From Pampus argenteus (Eukaryota; Chordata; Actinopteri; Scombriformes; Stromateidae), in the NCBI GenBank assembly GCA_036937835.1, contig CM072860.1, positions 5,783,001 through 5,847,000 of the forward strand: DNA of 64,000 nucleotides, read 5' to 3'. Shown here piece by piece: positions 12,941 to 24,699 of this stretch; position 1 is the stretch's first letter, and each line of letters opens with the position of its first letter. The position numbers were made by a program, and so were the translations under genes. The notes beneath the pieces are model-generated. The model was given only the letters and a program-made list of their open reading frames with translations, was not told the DNA's origin and ran no database searches.

Positions 12941-13296
12941 TTGCCTCAGAATAAAAAGTGCAATCTTCATACTATGATTTAATACTGAAAATGAATATGT
13001 TTTCTAGGATATTTGGACCACTTTTATTTCTTTTCACAGGAATCACTGACTGCATCTCTTCTTCTTCTTTCACCCACCATTTAATCCAGGGATGAAGAGC
13101 TGGAAGGTGCAGGGAGACATCACTTCTTCTTCTCTTGTAAGCGCTATACTCGCTTGCTTAGGCCATCAGCCGCTCATTAAAAATGTAAAAAATTAACGTT
13201 TTTTTAAAGTGGAACATGATTGACTCTGTGCTCCAGTGAGGCAGTGAAGCGAGGCGCTTGTGCATACGAAATGCATTTGGTCATCCCCCTGGCAAC

Positions 13297-13297
<1 letters not shown>

Positions 13298-13337
<40 letters not shown>

Positions 13338-13340
13338 AAG
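13298..13340. repeat. (GA)n microsatellite
   Basis: Imperfect AG dinucleotide run with two interrupting AAAG units. Confidence 0.9.
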
Positions 13341-13739
13341 GTGCATTGAGTGAAACGGGAGCAGATTGCTTTTTATTCTTTATTTAGAGAGTTATTCTAG
13401 ACGGTGAGTCACAGATGCCCTCCGCTTCAAAAATCTTTCCTGCTCAATTGAGGCTGTTGGAAGAAGATGTTGAAGGCTCAGGATTTTCTTTTTTGTCTAT
13501 GACATGTTTTTGTGTTTGTGGATATGTGTAACAAAATAGTACACAAATCTTAAACCCAGGTTGAATGTCTTTTTTAAGCTCTCTAGTGTCAACCAAGAAG
13601 TCAGTCAACCTCACTTTAAATAACAAAATAACTAAATCTAAAAAACAAATAACTTTTAGCGTCTGAAGTGTTAAATGCATATTTGTTCCTCTAATCTCTC
13701 GGCTTTTTTGGCTTTTAATCAACTGAATCTTCACATTTG

Positions 13740-13990
13740 ATTACAGCTTCCTGAATCTCCTACTGTGGACTTCTAAGTAAAGAGGCACAGTGTCATCATT
13801 AATCATAATTACACAACATTTTCTTCACCTTGGATCAATTTGTGCCATTGAGATCAAACAGCAGTGCTAATGGGGCAGCCCAGATTTCTCCAAAGGTAAT
13901 CTATATCATGTGGTGGGAGCAGTCGCCTTTCAACCTTTCGAGGCGGCTCATGCGGTATATTGTTTGTCGCTGAAATGGTTTTTTACCCTG
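13740..13990. promoter_or_regulatory. Possible conserved non-coding block
   Basis: Repeat-free, balanced-composition sequence with attaatcataatta near 13800 and several clustered AT-rich homeodomain cores. It is flanked by low-complexity DNA. Regulatory identity is inference from texture only. Confidence 0.22.
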
Positions 13991-14440
13991 CAGCCAAATA
14001 AATATGTTCTCGTGTCCCATCTGTATGTTTAATACCTACTCGGGTTGGTTGGTTTCATTTAGAAATATTGTTTAGCATGGGATACAAACTTTAGCAATCT
14101 GCTTTTTTTTTTTAAAAATGTGGCTTCTCTACTAATCACTATTGACATGGGAACAAGGCCTAATCATCATTGTTTCAGTCACAACATAAACTGGGTCTTC
14201 AAAGGTTTCACCCAATGGTGCAATTACATCAAATTACCTTCACCAGTGGAGTCAGTCGGGGTGGGGTGGTGGGGCGGCTCTGTTTTCCAGTCATTCTGCC
14301 TGTAAACAGGATGTTTTAAAATGGATTTACATGAAATGTTGTGGACAGACTTATGAGCAAGGAGAGTAATAAGATACCGGTCATACCAATATGGACAAAA
14401 AGGGATGGCTTCATACAATAAGGCGCATTCATGGAGAACC

Positions 14441-14442
<2 letters not shown>

Positions 14443-14518
<76 letters not shown>

Positions 14519-14521
14519 TGT
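14443..14521. repeat. (TG)n microsatellite
   Basis: About 39 TG units with a single TA interruption near 14511. Confidence 0.97.
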
Positions 14522-15317
14522 CTATCAGCAGGCAAATGAAGATGCAAAGCCTTAATTACTTGTTCAATCAAACAACAAAGAGCCTCTAATGTGTTCACTT
14601 CCAGATAACTGAATTTCAAATTTCTCCAAAAAGTTGTTGTTCTTTAATCGAAATCAAATCCAATCCAATAAGTGCTATTAAAATGCACCCAAAAAAAAGA
14701 AAAAAGGATATTTATTTATTTATTTGTTTTTCTTTTTTGCCCCTTCTCTTTAGGCTTAAATCTGTTCTCTGTGATTGCTGGAAAATGTTCAACAGTGTGC
14801 AACAGTCCAGAGAAAAATCCACTGAATCCACTGAATCCACCCCCACACAGAACATCAAGTCCACAAAAAGAGAGATACTTCAAAATATGTTATTGATATG
14901 TTGTATTTTATTCTTCCAAACTCAACTAAAACTGAAAGGGAAAAACTAAATGTGAACGTCCATTCATGACCTTTTAGAAATATTCATTTTAACGTAACAG
15001 TCTCGACTCAAGGTTCACTTACTAGCTTTTTTTTTCTGGCCCTTTCAGCTGTATCACACAGTCTTCCAGTATGGACTAACAGTCCTCAACGTGCTAACTG
15101 TAACAACTACTGATCCTCCATCTATATATGGTGAAGATCAAAAGCTCAAATAGAAATGGTCATAATCTTGGAAAAGTAAACTGAAACTACAATGAAAATC
15201 ACAGAAAATTTTAAATATTGAAATATATATATATATATGGATAATTGTAGTTTGAGCAAGTGGAGCTCAAACAAGTTTAACTTAACAAATACAGTCCTAC
15301 TGTAACGATTGGATAAA

Positions 15318-15358
15318 ACGCTAGATATACCCACCAACAGTGTGGGTATATCTAGCGT
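15318..15358. repeat. Perfect 17-bp inverted repeat with 7-nt loop
   Basis: The arm ACGCTAGATATACCCAC (15318-15334) is followed after CAACAGT by its exact reverse complement (15342-15358). The right arm is directly followed by another agcgttg and then a (GT)n tract. It is too short for a typical miRNA precursor. It could be a folded-back transposon end or a cruciform-prone spot. Confidence 0.9.
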
Positions 15359-15362
15359 AGCG

Positions 15363-15363
<1 letters not shown>

Positions 15364-15422
<59 letters not shown>
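15364..15422. repeat. (TG)n microsatellite
   Basis: About 29 uninterrupted TG units, starting six bases after the hairpin at 15318-15358. Confidence 0.97.
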
Positions 15423-15427
<5 letters not shown>

Positions 15428-15429
15428 GA

Positions 15430-17600
15430 CAACATAAACAGCCAGGTTGAGTTAATCATTGGTGGTTTTTCTTGTTGGTGTTTTTGCCATGATGATGATG
15501 ATGAGGATGATACACAACATTTGGACAATGAGTGAAAAGATCAATTGTTTGAGTCTTCTGCACATTATCCCAATTGCGTCGAACCACATCATAAAAAAAT
15601 CACAGTGCTTTAAACGGCATTAGCATGTTCATGCCCAGGAGGTGTAACTCTATAGTGTTGGGAAATACTGCCTGCTGCAGATGAAAGGGCACCAGCCCAT
15701 CACTGTTCCTTACATAATATGCTTGTAGTTAGCGAAAGGGCCGTTGTTTCTTACCCTTGTGTACTGTAGTTTAAGCGCCCTGTCACTTTAAACTAGTGTG
15801 ATCTGAATTTTTTTTTTTTGCCGGGTGACTGCGTAGGATGCTAATGCCTTAGATGTTGTATCCTATGGCTCAAATCAAACCCAGAAGAGGCACGAGGAAG
15901 AGCCAAGCAACAGCCATGCCCGCTCGAGCGAAAGGCTGGTAATGTAATCCATCAACAAGTCGGTTTGGTTTGGGTAATACAGGCCTGACACACAATTCAT
16001 TTTTCATCACTAACCATAGTCATTAAGGAGGATATATCAAACAGATGTAAACCGCAGAACCTCAGTGGTCGATTTATGCTTGTTTACTTGTTTCTTTGTT
16101 GAAGGGCCAGACAGCCTTAAAGCTACAAAACTTCTTTCTTTGTTTTTTTTTTTTTTATGAATTGTTATTCAGGACTGAAATACTGACATCTGAAACCAAC
16201 TGCTGCTGACTAATGATGATGATGATGATGACTTTTTGGGGGATAATTGATGATAAATATAAGTATGTACTGTACATGCAGACTTGGAGCTTTTGGAGAC
16301 TTTTTTTTTTCTCTCCAAATGCCGTTTGTTCTTTATTTAATAGAAGTCAATTAATAAAGGTGATTAAACATGATACTGACTGCACGTATTACATGTAAAT
16401 CTTTTCTGCTTCACAGAGCTCGGATTCAATTAACTTTATTTCTTTATTTTGGCTGGTATCGATATTGTTTTCCATATATAAAAAAAAAAACATGTGACAT
16501 GTCGAGGTCATGAATGCAGCATTTGTGGCCTTTGCACAAGCTTCCAGGAACTTATGTGACCTTATGTAAACCATTAGGAGTACTAGCCATGTACATTGTA
16601 CTTAATGATAAAACTTTTTCATAATCATTACACATTAGACATAATTGGACATTAGACATAATTTTTCAAAAGGGAGTCACAGAGCTGAGAACACATTTTA
16701 ACTGACAAAAAACATTATATGTATGCGTCATCAGAAACTCTCTGAGACAACATTTTCTGCTGAAAACTTTGCAACAATCACAGGTCTATGTCACTGTGAA
16801 CATGTCCACTTCACAAAAGCATGACCTTGTTAGCCAACGTGACACAACTCTGTGTGGTTGGGGCTGTCAGGTGGCAGGTGATATATATACGGTATATATT
16901 TTTTTGTATGCGACTAGCGACGCAGCTCCGTACGATCACCCCTTTTTTTTTTGGGTTGAAAAAGTGGATTGCGGAAATGGTTTAAAATGCAATGCAATTT
17001 GAACAACTCTACAACATCCTCATGAGTAATGAGAATTTACATTTGATTTTACAACAACATTAACATGACTGCATGCTCTTTTCACAGGACATTCAGCAAA
17101 AAAAAAAAAAAAAATATATATATATATTGTTCTGTTTGCTTTGGCTGCTGGCAAAACATATCTGTCAGAACTACTTTGGTGTTTTGCAGCTTAGATGAAA
17201 ACACAATGAATTTTTGCACTTGATTGTCACTGTTTATCACTATCACTAAGTAAAAACCTATAGGGTGTGTTGTGTGATGCTTTAACTTGTGTCCATAAAT
17301 GCCACACATGTACAGATTTTACTTCTTTAAAACCTTCTTATTCATATTCAACTATTTCATTAAGCAGTTCATCTGCTGGGAGCTTGTCTGCAACTTGTTA
17401 TAAAAGACTTAATTCATATATCCCTTATTCCCTATTCCCAGTGATGAATAACTGGTTTCAAATTTCCAAATGTGTGGGCGTTTAATGAGGCCTAAGACAT
17501 TTTTATTCATCCTGCTTATAACGCTGTCTACAAAATAGTGCGCTGTGTGCGAGTGTAATCATGCAATGCTATCTGGCACAGACACTCTCTGGCGGCAGCG
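15430..17600. other. Intergenic, no gene recognised
   Basis: AT-rich sequence with a (ATG)6 run at 16214-16231, a 17-bp tandem duplicate built on acattagacataatt at about 16632-16662, and poly(A)/(TA) at 17097-17126. Open frames are short and carry no recognisable domain. Confidence 0.5.
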
Positions 17601-17619
17601 AGGCAAAAAACCTGCAGCC

Positions 17620-17910
17620 CAGAACTGCTCCACTTAAAGGGAGGATGATGTGAAAGAAGCAGACAGGCGAGAGTGGAAGGCCCTCCAGTCATGCAAAATG
17701 CAAAGGAAATATGACTTTATTACAGCTCTCTAATGGTGACATAACAATCTGTTCAGCCACTTCCCTCCAAATCTCAAAAGCAATTTTTTTGGAGAGTGCT
17801 TCAGTCGAAGGGGATAGGATGCGTTTGAAACTCTTTCAGTATGAGTGAGGTTAAACACAGCTGAGTTTGACAAACTGCTTTGACCGGCTCGTCTGTGACT
17901 GATTTTAATT
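17620..17910. promoter_or_regulatory. Possible conserved non-coding block
   Basis: Complex sequence between AT-rich flanks. It contains atgcaaaatgcaaagg (octamer-like ATGCAAA cores) and clustered short cores around 17690-17740, and no long open frame with protein character. Regulatory identity is inferred only. Confidence 0.25.
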
Positions 17911-18293
17911 TATGTTTAGCTTGTTTTCATATTTCAGAGCAATATGTTTCCTGAGAGAGAAATAAAAACAAACAACAACTGGATTTGAGAAACGGAAGGA
18001 AGGGTTGCTATGATGCAATATGTGCTGTATATGTGATATTACTGACTCTGTACCCCTTTACATAAATAGGAAAATAGGTGTTTTGGCTTGCTTTCCAGTT
18101 GTTAGCAACTATTATTGCATGAACATCTGGTGATTATATATTATTATAATTCATCAAATAGATTAAAGAAACAGTTTGACATTTTTGGAAATGTGTGTAT
18201 TCATTTCAGAGTGTTAGATGAGATGATTGATATGACTCATGTCTTTGTGTTAAGCATGGAGCAGGAGGTGATTCGCTTAGCATACAGACTTGC

Positions 18294-18324
18294 ATATATA
18301 TATATATATATACATATATATATG
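18294..18324. repeat. (TA)n microsatellite
   Basis: Alternating TA run with one CA interruption. Confidence 0.9.
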
Positions 18325-18494
18325 CAATGTTTTTAATAGTATAGTATTTTTTCAATTATAATTAGGATACATAGAAGAGTGTTATTGTATTGTAACTGAG
18401 CGTCCTGGATTTGCTGTATTAACTTAATAAAAAAAATGTTGTTTTGTAACACACCACACATTATAAAACCCCTCACTACCTTCCCCCAAAAATT

Positions 18495-18550
18495 TGACTC
18501 TTGCGCAATTGTCCCTCCCGGCTTCCGTACAGTCAAGATGGCGGCGAAGC
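18495..18550 (+). promoter_or_regulatory. Housekeeping-type promoter elements
   Basis: Within about 50 bp there is TTGCGCAA (C/EBP or NRF1-like), CCCGGCTTCCG (ETS-like) and AAGATGGCGGC, the classic YY1 site that overlaps starts of TATA-less genes. This combination is unusual in the AT-rich surroundings and predicts a + strand transcription start near 18510-18540. Confidence 0.5.
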
Positions 18551-20176
18551 TAACAGAAACGGAGGTTTATATTTAACTCGTTGTCGTGCTTAATTTATGT
18601 TGGATAAACACATATCTAGTATGGAGTAAATCTGCAAATGCTCCGGTTCAAGGTGAGACCGAACTTTTTTGTGTATGTCAATTTTCCTGGCAAGGACAAA
18701 GGCCAAAATATGGCTAGCCACACAGACTAAGTAACGCTTGTTTTTATCCTAGCCGAATGTCGGAAATGCTGTTTGCTATGTCGTAACGCATATCGCAAAA
18801 TGGCGTGAACTGATGAAAAGTCAAAAGTCTGAGCTAAACTATAGGCTCACATGAAATTTGTTTAATAACAAATGTGAACCTTTGAACACATTTCAAGTTC
18901 ATTGAGCATACAGTCATAAATGTACATATTAGGCTGATGGGTCCAGTAGTTTGTGAGAGTAGCTGATAACTCAAAAACTGCACAGTGGCACAAACAGTTT
19001 CCAAGCAACCTGTGATGACATCAAGGACATTTACAAATTTTATCCAACTTTTTTCCATCCCTGGTTCCTAACTTTTCAGTTGTGAACATAAAAACATTTC
19101 AAATTGCCGCGTTGTCTACACTAACAGGACTGTATTAAGCAACAAAGTAAGATAAACAAGTTTAGATTTGTTTTTTTTTACCTTAAATAAGTCCATATAT
19201 GAAATGTAAAAAAAAAAAGTTTCATCGGTGTTGAAACTTCTGATGAAAAGAAAGAGATACTGGTCTTAATCCTTTCAGAGCAACGGTACCAAAAGGTTCA
19301 CTATTTGCTGCCTGGTCATTTATTTTTAACGAGGAACATTTTGCAGCTATCTATTTGTGGGTTTAAGAGATAAATAAAATAAACACAAAAACTCTCTGTT
19401 TTCTCTTTTGTAGGGTTGTGGAATTACAGCGGTGAATAATACATGGCTGAAAGCATCCGTCTCTCTGAGCGGCATCTTCTCTCGGACACCAGGGGACGTG
19501 GAGCCGGGTGAGTACAGATATTTATGAAACGCTGTTTGATTTCAGAACAAAACGGATGCTACCGAGTAACCTCACCGCTCACCTGTTTTTAAGAGCAATG
19601 TGCTGCTGCGCACAAAATAACACGGGAAGTCACCTTTTTGGCTTTGTAGTTCTGAACTTCTGCCTCTAATAGAAGATGATGGAAAGCGTCCTCATCTCTT
19701 AGTGAGAGTGATAGTAGTAATAATGTTTTTGTATGCCTAAAAACGTATATTGTTTGACATCACAGAAAACCCTGCTGTTTGTTCCTGGACTTTATATTTG
19801 CAGCAAGGATTCTGATAAAGCCATGAAAAACATCTATTTGCTCCCCATACATAATAATACATTTGCAGCTCAAAGTATAATGTTTTCTATAGACCGTGCA
19901 TGAAACTGCGTCTTTGACACACAGCTGAAATGACACAGACACTGTGTTGACAGTCAGAAGTAGCCGTGAACTTTGACCTTTTGCAGCGCATCATTCGTCT
20001 CAGCTGACGGTGTCACGTCGACAGCCGTGCTAATAACAGATGACAGGTCGACTGAGCCCTTTTTCGAGCGTCTCCTCGTAGTGCAGATCTTGACGTTGAT
20101 GAGAGTTTCGACCTCGGGGCTGGCATCATGCTCGATCCACTTGTTGGCTGAAATGCACTCCGGAGAAGACTTTTAA
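18538..20176 (+). CDS. Putative unannotated three-exon gene, small ORF, function unknown
   Basis: I do not recognise this gene. A YY1-type promoter precedes a first exon ending at 18652 (ag|gtgaga). A second exon 19414-19507 has good borders (tttgtag|g, gg|gtgagt), and a third begins at 19987 (accttttgcag|c). Splicing joins an ATG at 19443 (MAESIRLSERHLLSD...) to a frame open to the stop at 20174-20176, giving 84 residues (19443-19507 plus 19987-20176). The first exon would hold only short upstream ORFs (MAAKLTETEVYI from 18538). A poly(A) hexamer follows at 20575. Against it: exon-3 codon use is poor for this frame (many TCG and TTG codons), and the opposite strand looks more coding-like there. 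It may be a long non-coding RNA. Confidence 0.3.
19954..20172 (-). pseudogene. Coding-like block on minus strand, unassigned
   Basis: The minus strand is open for 72 codons between in-frame stops at 20173-20175 and 19954-19956. The frame has no ATG at its start. The peptide begins SSPECISANKWIEHDASPEV, contains TTRRRSKKGS, and uses codons typical of fish genes (GAG, GTC, AAG, CTC, ATC, AAC). No family is recognised. It could be an internal exon of an unseen gene (a weak acceptor, ATTTCAG, at about 20147), an old gene or transposon relic, or chance. It is antisense to the putative third exon above, and at most one of the two is likely to be translated. Confidence 0.25.
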
Positions 20177-20574
20177 GCCTCCGTCCGTAGATCTTGATTA
20201 TTTGTGTCTCGAAACATACTGTTATAGACATTTTCATGATATAAATCTCGGTGCCCACTGAGTGTCTGTCATGCAGTAATTAGGCTAACGCTACAGTTAG
20301 TGCTGTTGCACCATCTGTATCTGCATATCACTCCGAGCCACTGGATTAGTTTCAGACGAGCGGTTCCAACAAAAAAATAGCTGGACTGTTACAAATCGTA
20401 TTTAATTTCTAGCGAGGGTCAAAGAGCTGGTGAACGGGTCAGAGCTCTGGCACTGAGGCAGCGTCACTGTTTACCTACTGTAGCATCATTACTGCAAATT
20501 AGTTGTGGCTGCACATATTGTTGTTGATAGTGTTCAGCAGTTTTGGTGCTTGCTATACAGAAGCAATGAAATCT

Positions 20575-20580
20575 AATAAA
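20575..20580 (+). other. Possible poly(A) signal AATAAA of the 18.5-20.2 kb transcript
   Basis: AATAAA about 400 bp after the stop of the putative small ORF and followed by cttgtaacgg. Such hexamers are common by chance, so it counts only as support for the transcript model. Confidence 0.3.
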
Positions 20581-20599
20581 CTTGTAACGGCTTTGTATT

Positions 20600-21990
20600 A
20601 CACACATTTCCAGGTCTGTTATTTTTGCATGATTTACAGTTCCAAAAACGTCCCTATTTATATTAAACTGGACCTTCATCTAGTCTCTGATTTGTTTGAG
20701 AAGAGGAACACAAGGATAGATTCAGTTGCTGTTGAGAGTAGAGGTTGTTTCTCAGCAGCCGTGAGTTAATGGCGCTCTCGGTGCTCTGAAGCCATATGTA
20801 ATGGTCTAACCGCTGTGACGATGCGGCCTGTTAAAGAGCCTCAGGTGCATCTACCTGACAGGCTGCCACTCGAGCTATTGGCTCACAATCCAATCGTCCC
20901 TATTTAGGGAGTAGTTCTCCTTTTCACTGTGTCAACCGCAGCTCGACTTGTATTCCACTCAGTCGCTGATTGCTCAGTGATATGTGTGTGTTTACTGATG
21001 ATAAATTCCCATGACTGGGCTGTTGCACTTGTGATTTCAGGCTGTCACACTGGATGAGCTGAACGATGCACAGCTGCCCAGCCCTTAGGGAGAGAGAGGG
21101 GGTGGGGGCGGCGGGAGGGCTGGGGCGCTGGGATCTGGGAGCACATGCCGCCAAAACCAGAAGGAAACAAAATGATTGCAGCACAGATTAATACGTTTTT
21201 GTGGTGGAGAGATGAGGGTCAGGTTACTGTGCTTTTTTTGCCAATTGCCTGGAAGAGGAGAGCAAATCAGTAGGAAAATACACCAGCTGTCAATTAACTG
21301 TCACTTTTACACTGCAATCTCATGTTGAGTCAGCAGTTTGTATTAATGGAGAGAAGAGGATGTTATAAAAAAAAAAAAACCTGCAAAGGGAAGCTTTTTT
21401 TTTTTTAGCTGATTGCTTATTCAAATATCTGGCAAATATCAAGAATTTGTATGCAAATTATACTTAAAATAAAGAAACCACAGACCTTAGGCAATAACGC
21501 AAGAAGAATAAAGACATTTGTATAACTTTAATAACTTTAAATTAAATTTTTCCTTGTGAAATGTGTCATAAGGGTAAAATCCCAATTCATAGACATAATG
21601 CATAACTGCTTCGCTTTCAAGGTTATTTCAAGTCTGTCTTAAAATAATATTCAGGTGCCGAAAATGAACACCGAACTGAACATTAACATTGACGTTGGAT
21701 GTAAATAACTGAAAAATAAGCAGTTTTCTTCTTTATATAAGATATGGAGCGTTGTCATATATTTCGACTGTGTATATCATCCTGTCCAGAGAGCAGAAAA
21801 GGGTATTAATATGTAATTAATAACCTGCTATTGATCAGAGTGAAAATCCCTCAAGATTGCTGAGAAACAAGATACATTCACACACACACACACAGAAGGG
21901 GGAACAAGTATAAGTGGCCATACAGACACATTTATTTCAGTACAAGCGTACGCGCAGACTTTGTGCCTCCCTGTTAAATGTTAGTCACAG
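20600..21990. other. Intergenic, no gene recognised
   Basis: The region holds a GC-rich G-tract segment at 21085-21145, ctgtcaattaactgtca at 21287-21303 (two MEIS/PREP-type cores flanking TTAA), and a short (CA)n near 21880. A minus-strand 86-codon frame (20924-21184) starts with a hydrophobic run but has no recognisable family. Confidence 0.45.
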
Positions 21991-21999
21991 CAGCCTCTT

Positions 22000-24400
22000 C
22001 CCAATTCAGTCGATAGGCCTCCATTAAGAGGGGGTAGGCTGTCAAAGCAACCTGTGACCTCCTCTAGCCCCCTCGGAGCCCACTGGCCTGTGATGTCCGT
22101 ATCAATATGAATTTCAGGCCTTTTGCAGCCATCAGCTGCAATTCCCTGTGTCCATTAGTCTCAAGTATCTGTTTCCTCCAACTTGTACTATTGATCTCGG
22201 TGTGTACACTGATCTTAAAAAAAAAACAGGGAAGAGTTTCTGTCTCTGGTGCATTGAAGTCTCTCGTTCTTCTACTTCTTCTTTTAATGATTTTCTGCCG
22301 GATAACTTCAGCCACTCTGCGTGTCACTGCCAGTTGTGTACTCGCTGTGCAAAAAAGCTACACATGACGTCTGGTCACGGATCATATGTCGTGTGCTTAA
22401 AGTAGGCGAGACCGGTGCCCTCGAAGGTCAGGGCTTTTCATCTCCGAGGGGCCAAAATGAAATGACCTGTTGTTGTCGTCGTCACACATACACACAGAAG
22501 GATATCACAGCAAATATATAGAGGCACAATATGGTCTCGTATCCCTGGAGATCATGAATCTTTTTTTTTTTTAAACACTCGCCTGCATCTGTGTTCCCGC
22601 AACTCTGAAGATGACAAACGTTTCAACGTGGTGGTGAGGATTTTAAAAATATGTGAAGTTAAAATTCCACAATCAGTGGATTTATCTAATTTATTTGCTT
22701 TATAATTATACATTCATGGATAGATTTCAGATCAGATTTAATAAAAGCATCTCATAAAGAATAGCACCAAATCAAAATTTCAAAAAATGCAAGCATGTAA
22801 GCAAAGAATAAGGCTATTAAGTATATTATACATTTTATTTCATCAAAATCAAATGTGAAATCTGCTTCCTCCAGCATGTCCAAGTGCTGATATCTGACTA
22901 TCTCTTCACTGCTGTGACATACCTGCCACTAGGGGGCCTTTCAGGGACGAGATAAGATGTTTCTTCAACACAGTAGACCAGCTCCTTGGAGAGAGGAAGA
23001 GATGGATGACCTTTTTGGCTTTATTTATGTCGTCGCCACTCATGCGAGACCTTTTCATCAGATACGGTCATTGTAATCCCTCGGCCCCCATTCAATTTAC
23101 AGAAGCACTCTGTCACTGCAGACCACTAAAGTCGACAAAATTAATGGATCAATAAGCCCTCTGAAAGCCTCACGAGCCGGTTCGAGAGCCCCCCTGGCCG
23201 CTATCGGGTTTCCAGCCATAATGAATGGGGTGTTGTTTATGTTGTAACGTGCAGCGTCACCGAGTCCTTTTGAACAAGTCACCAAAGGACTTATGGAAAA
23301 TATAGTGTAGCAGTTTCTAAAAAAAAAAGTTTTATAAAATATCTTTTGGCGACCACTTAGCAACTGCTTTCGCTTTACAATTATTACCGCAAAAATAATC
23401 TGTGTACAATTTGCCTACCTCCAGGGGGGCTGAATGTTATCTAATAGATAATCGCTCAATCTGGCAACATTTCTAGGGCCCAATTTTCCGCCCCCAGATC
23501 CATTTATTTCCAGCGTGCAGTGTCAACAGATCAGGGGCCACCAGCGAAAAGCCGAACATATTACACACGGGCCGCCGTCGGGGCAAAGAAAAGTAAGCCT
23601 GTAAGGCTTTTCTCATTAGTCATCGCACATTTCTGTAATTATGTATGATTTTTATATGAGAGTAACAACTGAAATTTACACACGGAGTGCCCCAGTTTCC
23701 CCCTAATGGATCACACGCCCTCCTCAGCAGTAGCCATGTGCAGATGCTGTAGACGGTAACAATTTTGCAAACATTGTCACTAAGGCGTAATCCGGTTTTC
23801 TGCACATACACTCACAGTCTATGCCGGAGTTCTCACATTATGATTGTTTTCTGCAACTCGGCCGGATTCAGTGTTTTTTTTTAAGATGTTTTCCCATGTG
23901 TTACAAATATACGGGCTCATACAGCCAAGTGTTAACTTTTCCGCTGGTATATATATGTCTCTGCGGTTTCTTCTTCTCCACTGTTTTACTATCTGTGCCA
24001 AAGCATCAGCTGTAGTGTTTCCCAGCAGTTACAGCTCAGTTGTGATACATTACATTAAGAAAATTAAGCTCAGACATCACAGCCTAGTGGCGGCTGCTGT
24101 GTTAAATCCCGGCATATCTCCAAGCAGCTCCAACGGTAATTGGTAGCAATTATGAATCCCAACCGAGAATGCACAGTGAAAGCTTCTGGCAAAACAGGCC
24201 TGTTTTTTTTTTTTTCAGCGTGCAGAGTTGTATATTAATAGCTCATTATCAGGGTTATTAAACAAGTATTCAGACGTTCGGGTCCAGTTGCACACAAAAG
24301 GCCAGCGGTGAATGATTGATGTGCAACTCTCAATCAGAGTTGTCACTCTGTGTTTGAGCAGATGAAATGGGATATGACAACATGTCAACCTCTTTTGAGA
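22000..24400. promoter_or_regulatory. Candidate conserved regulatory domain of the hmx cluster
   Basis: About 2.4 kb of mostly repeat-poor, complex sequence with only short homopolymers. Visible cores include AGCAATTA at 24145-24152 (fits the published HMX consensus AGCAATTAA), TGATTGAT at 24313-24320 (PBX-HOX bipartite consensus), CTGTCA near 22039 (MEIS), and several TAAT cores at 23440-23640. It lies 4.6-7 kb downstream of hmx4 in the interval that, in mammals, carries a distal HMX1 enhancer controlled by HOX-PBX-MEIS. Long open frames here (for example 22107-22367) have no protein signature. Homology to the mammalian enhancer is untested. Confidence 0.35.
22925..22938 (+). promoter_or_regulatory. 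CTCF-like motif, forward orientation
   Basis: GCCACTAGGGGGCC shares the CCACTAGGGGGC core with the motif at 4747 but diverges 3' of it. It lies in the middle of the candidate regulatory block. Confidence 0.4.
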
Positions 24401-24430
24401 CGAAGACAGGATGATGATCCTTTAGCTCGC

Positions 24431-24452
24431 CACACACACACACACACACACA
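24431..24452. repeat. (CA)n microsatellite
   Basis: Eleven CA units. Confidence 0.9.
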
Positions 24453-24699
24453 AGTGTAGTACCTAAAGTAGTACTAAAGTGATCGCTGTGTAATACACAC
24501 TCTGCCTGTATTTTTCTGATTTAATACGACTTTATGCCGATGGTAAAAAAAAAAAACCGAAGCCACAGCAGTCTGGTCTCATCTCCATATTTGCATGCTA
24601 GTGGCATGAGAGGAACTCCCACCGCAATCATGCAGCGGGGACCACATGATCACTTGCAATCCAGGATCAATGATTTCAAACAATAGTGCTCAGCATTCA

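Noticed and set aside
20924..21184. Minus-strand 86-codon frame beginning with a signal-peptide-like stretch
   Set aside because: The hydrophobic start is followed by low-information sequence over a G-tract region, with no family match or supporting gene structure.
22107..22405. Overlapping plus-strand frames of 85-86 codons
   Set aside because: They overlap each other and a minus frame in the candidate conserved non-coding block; no domain, and leucine/lysine runs come from short homopolymers.
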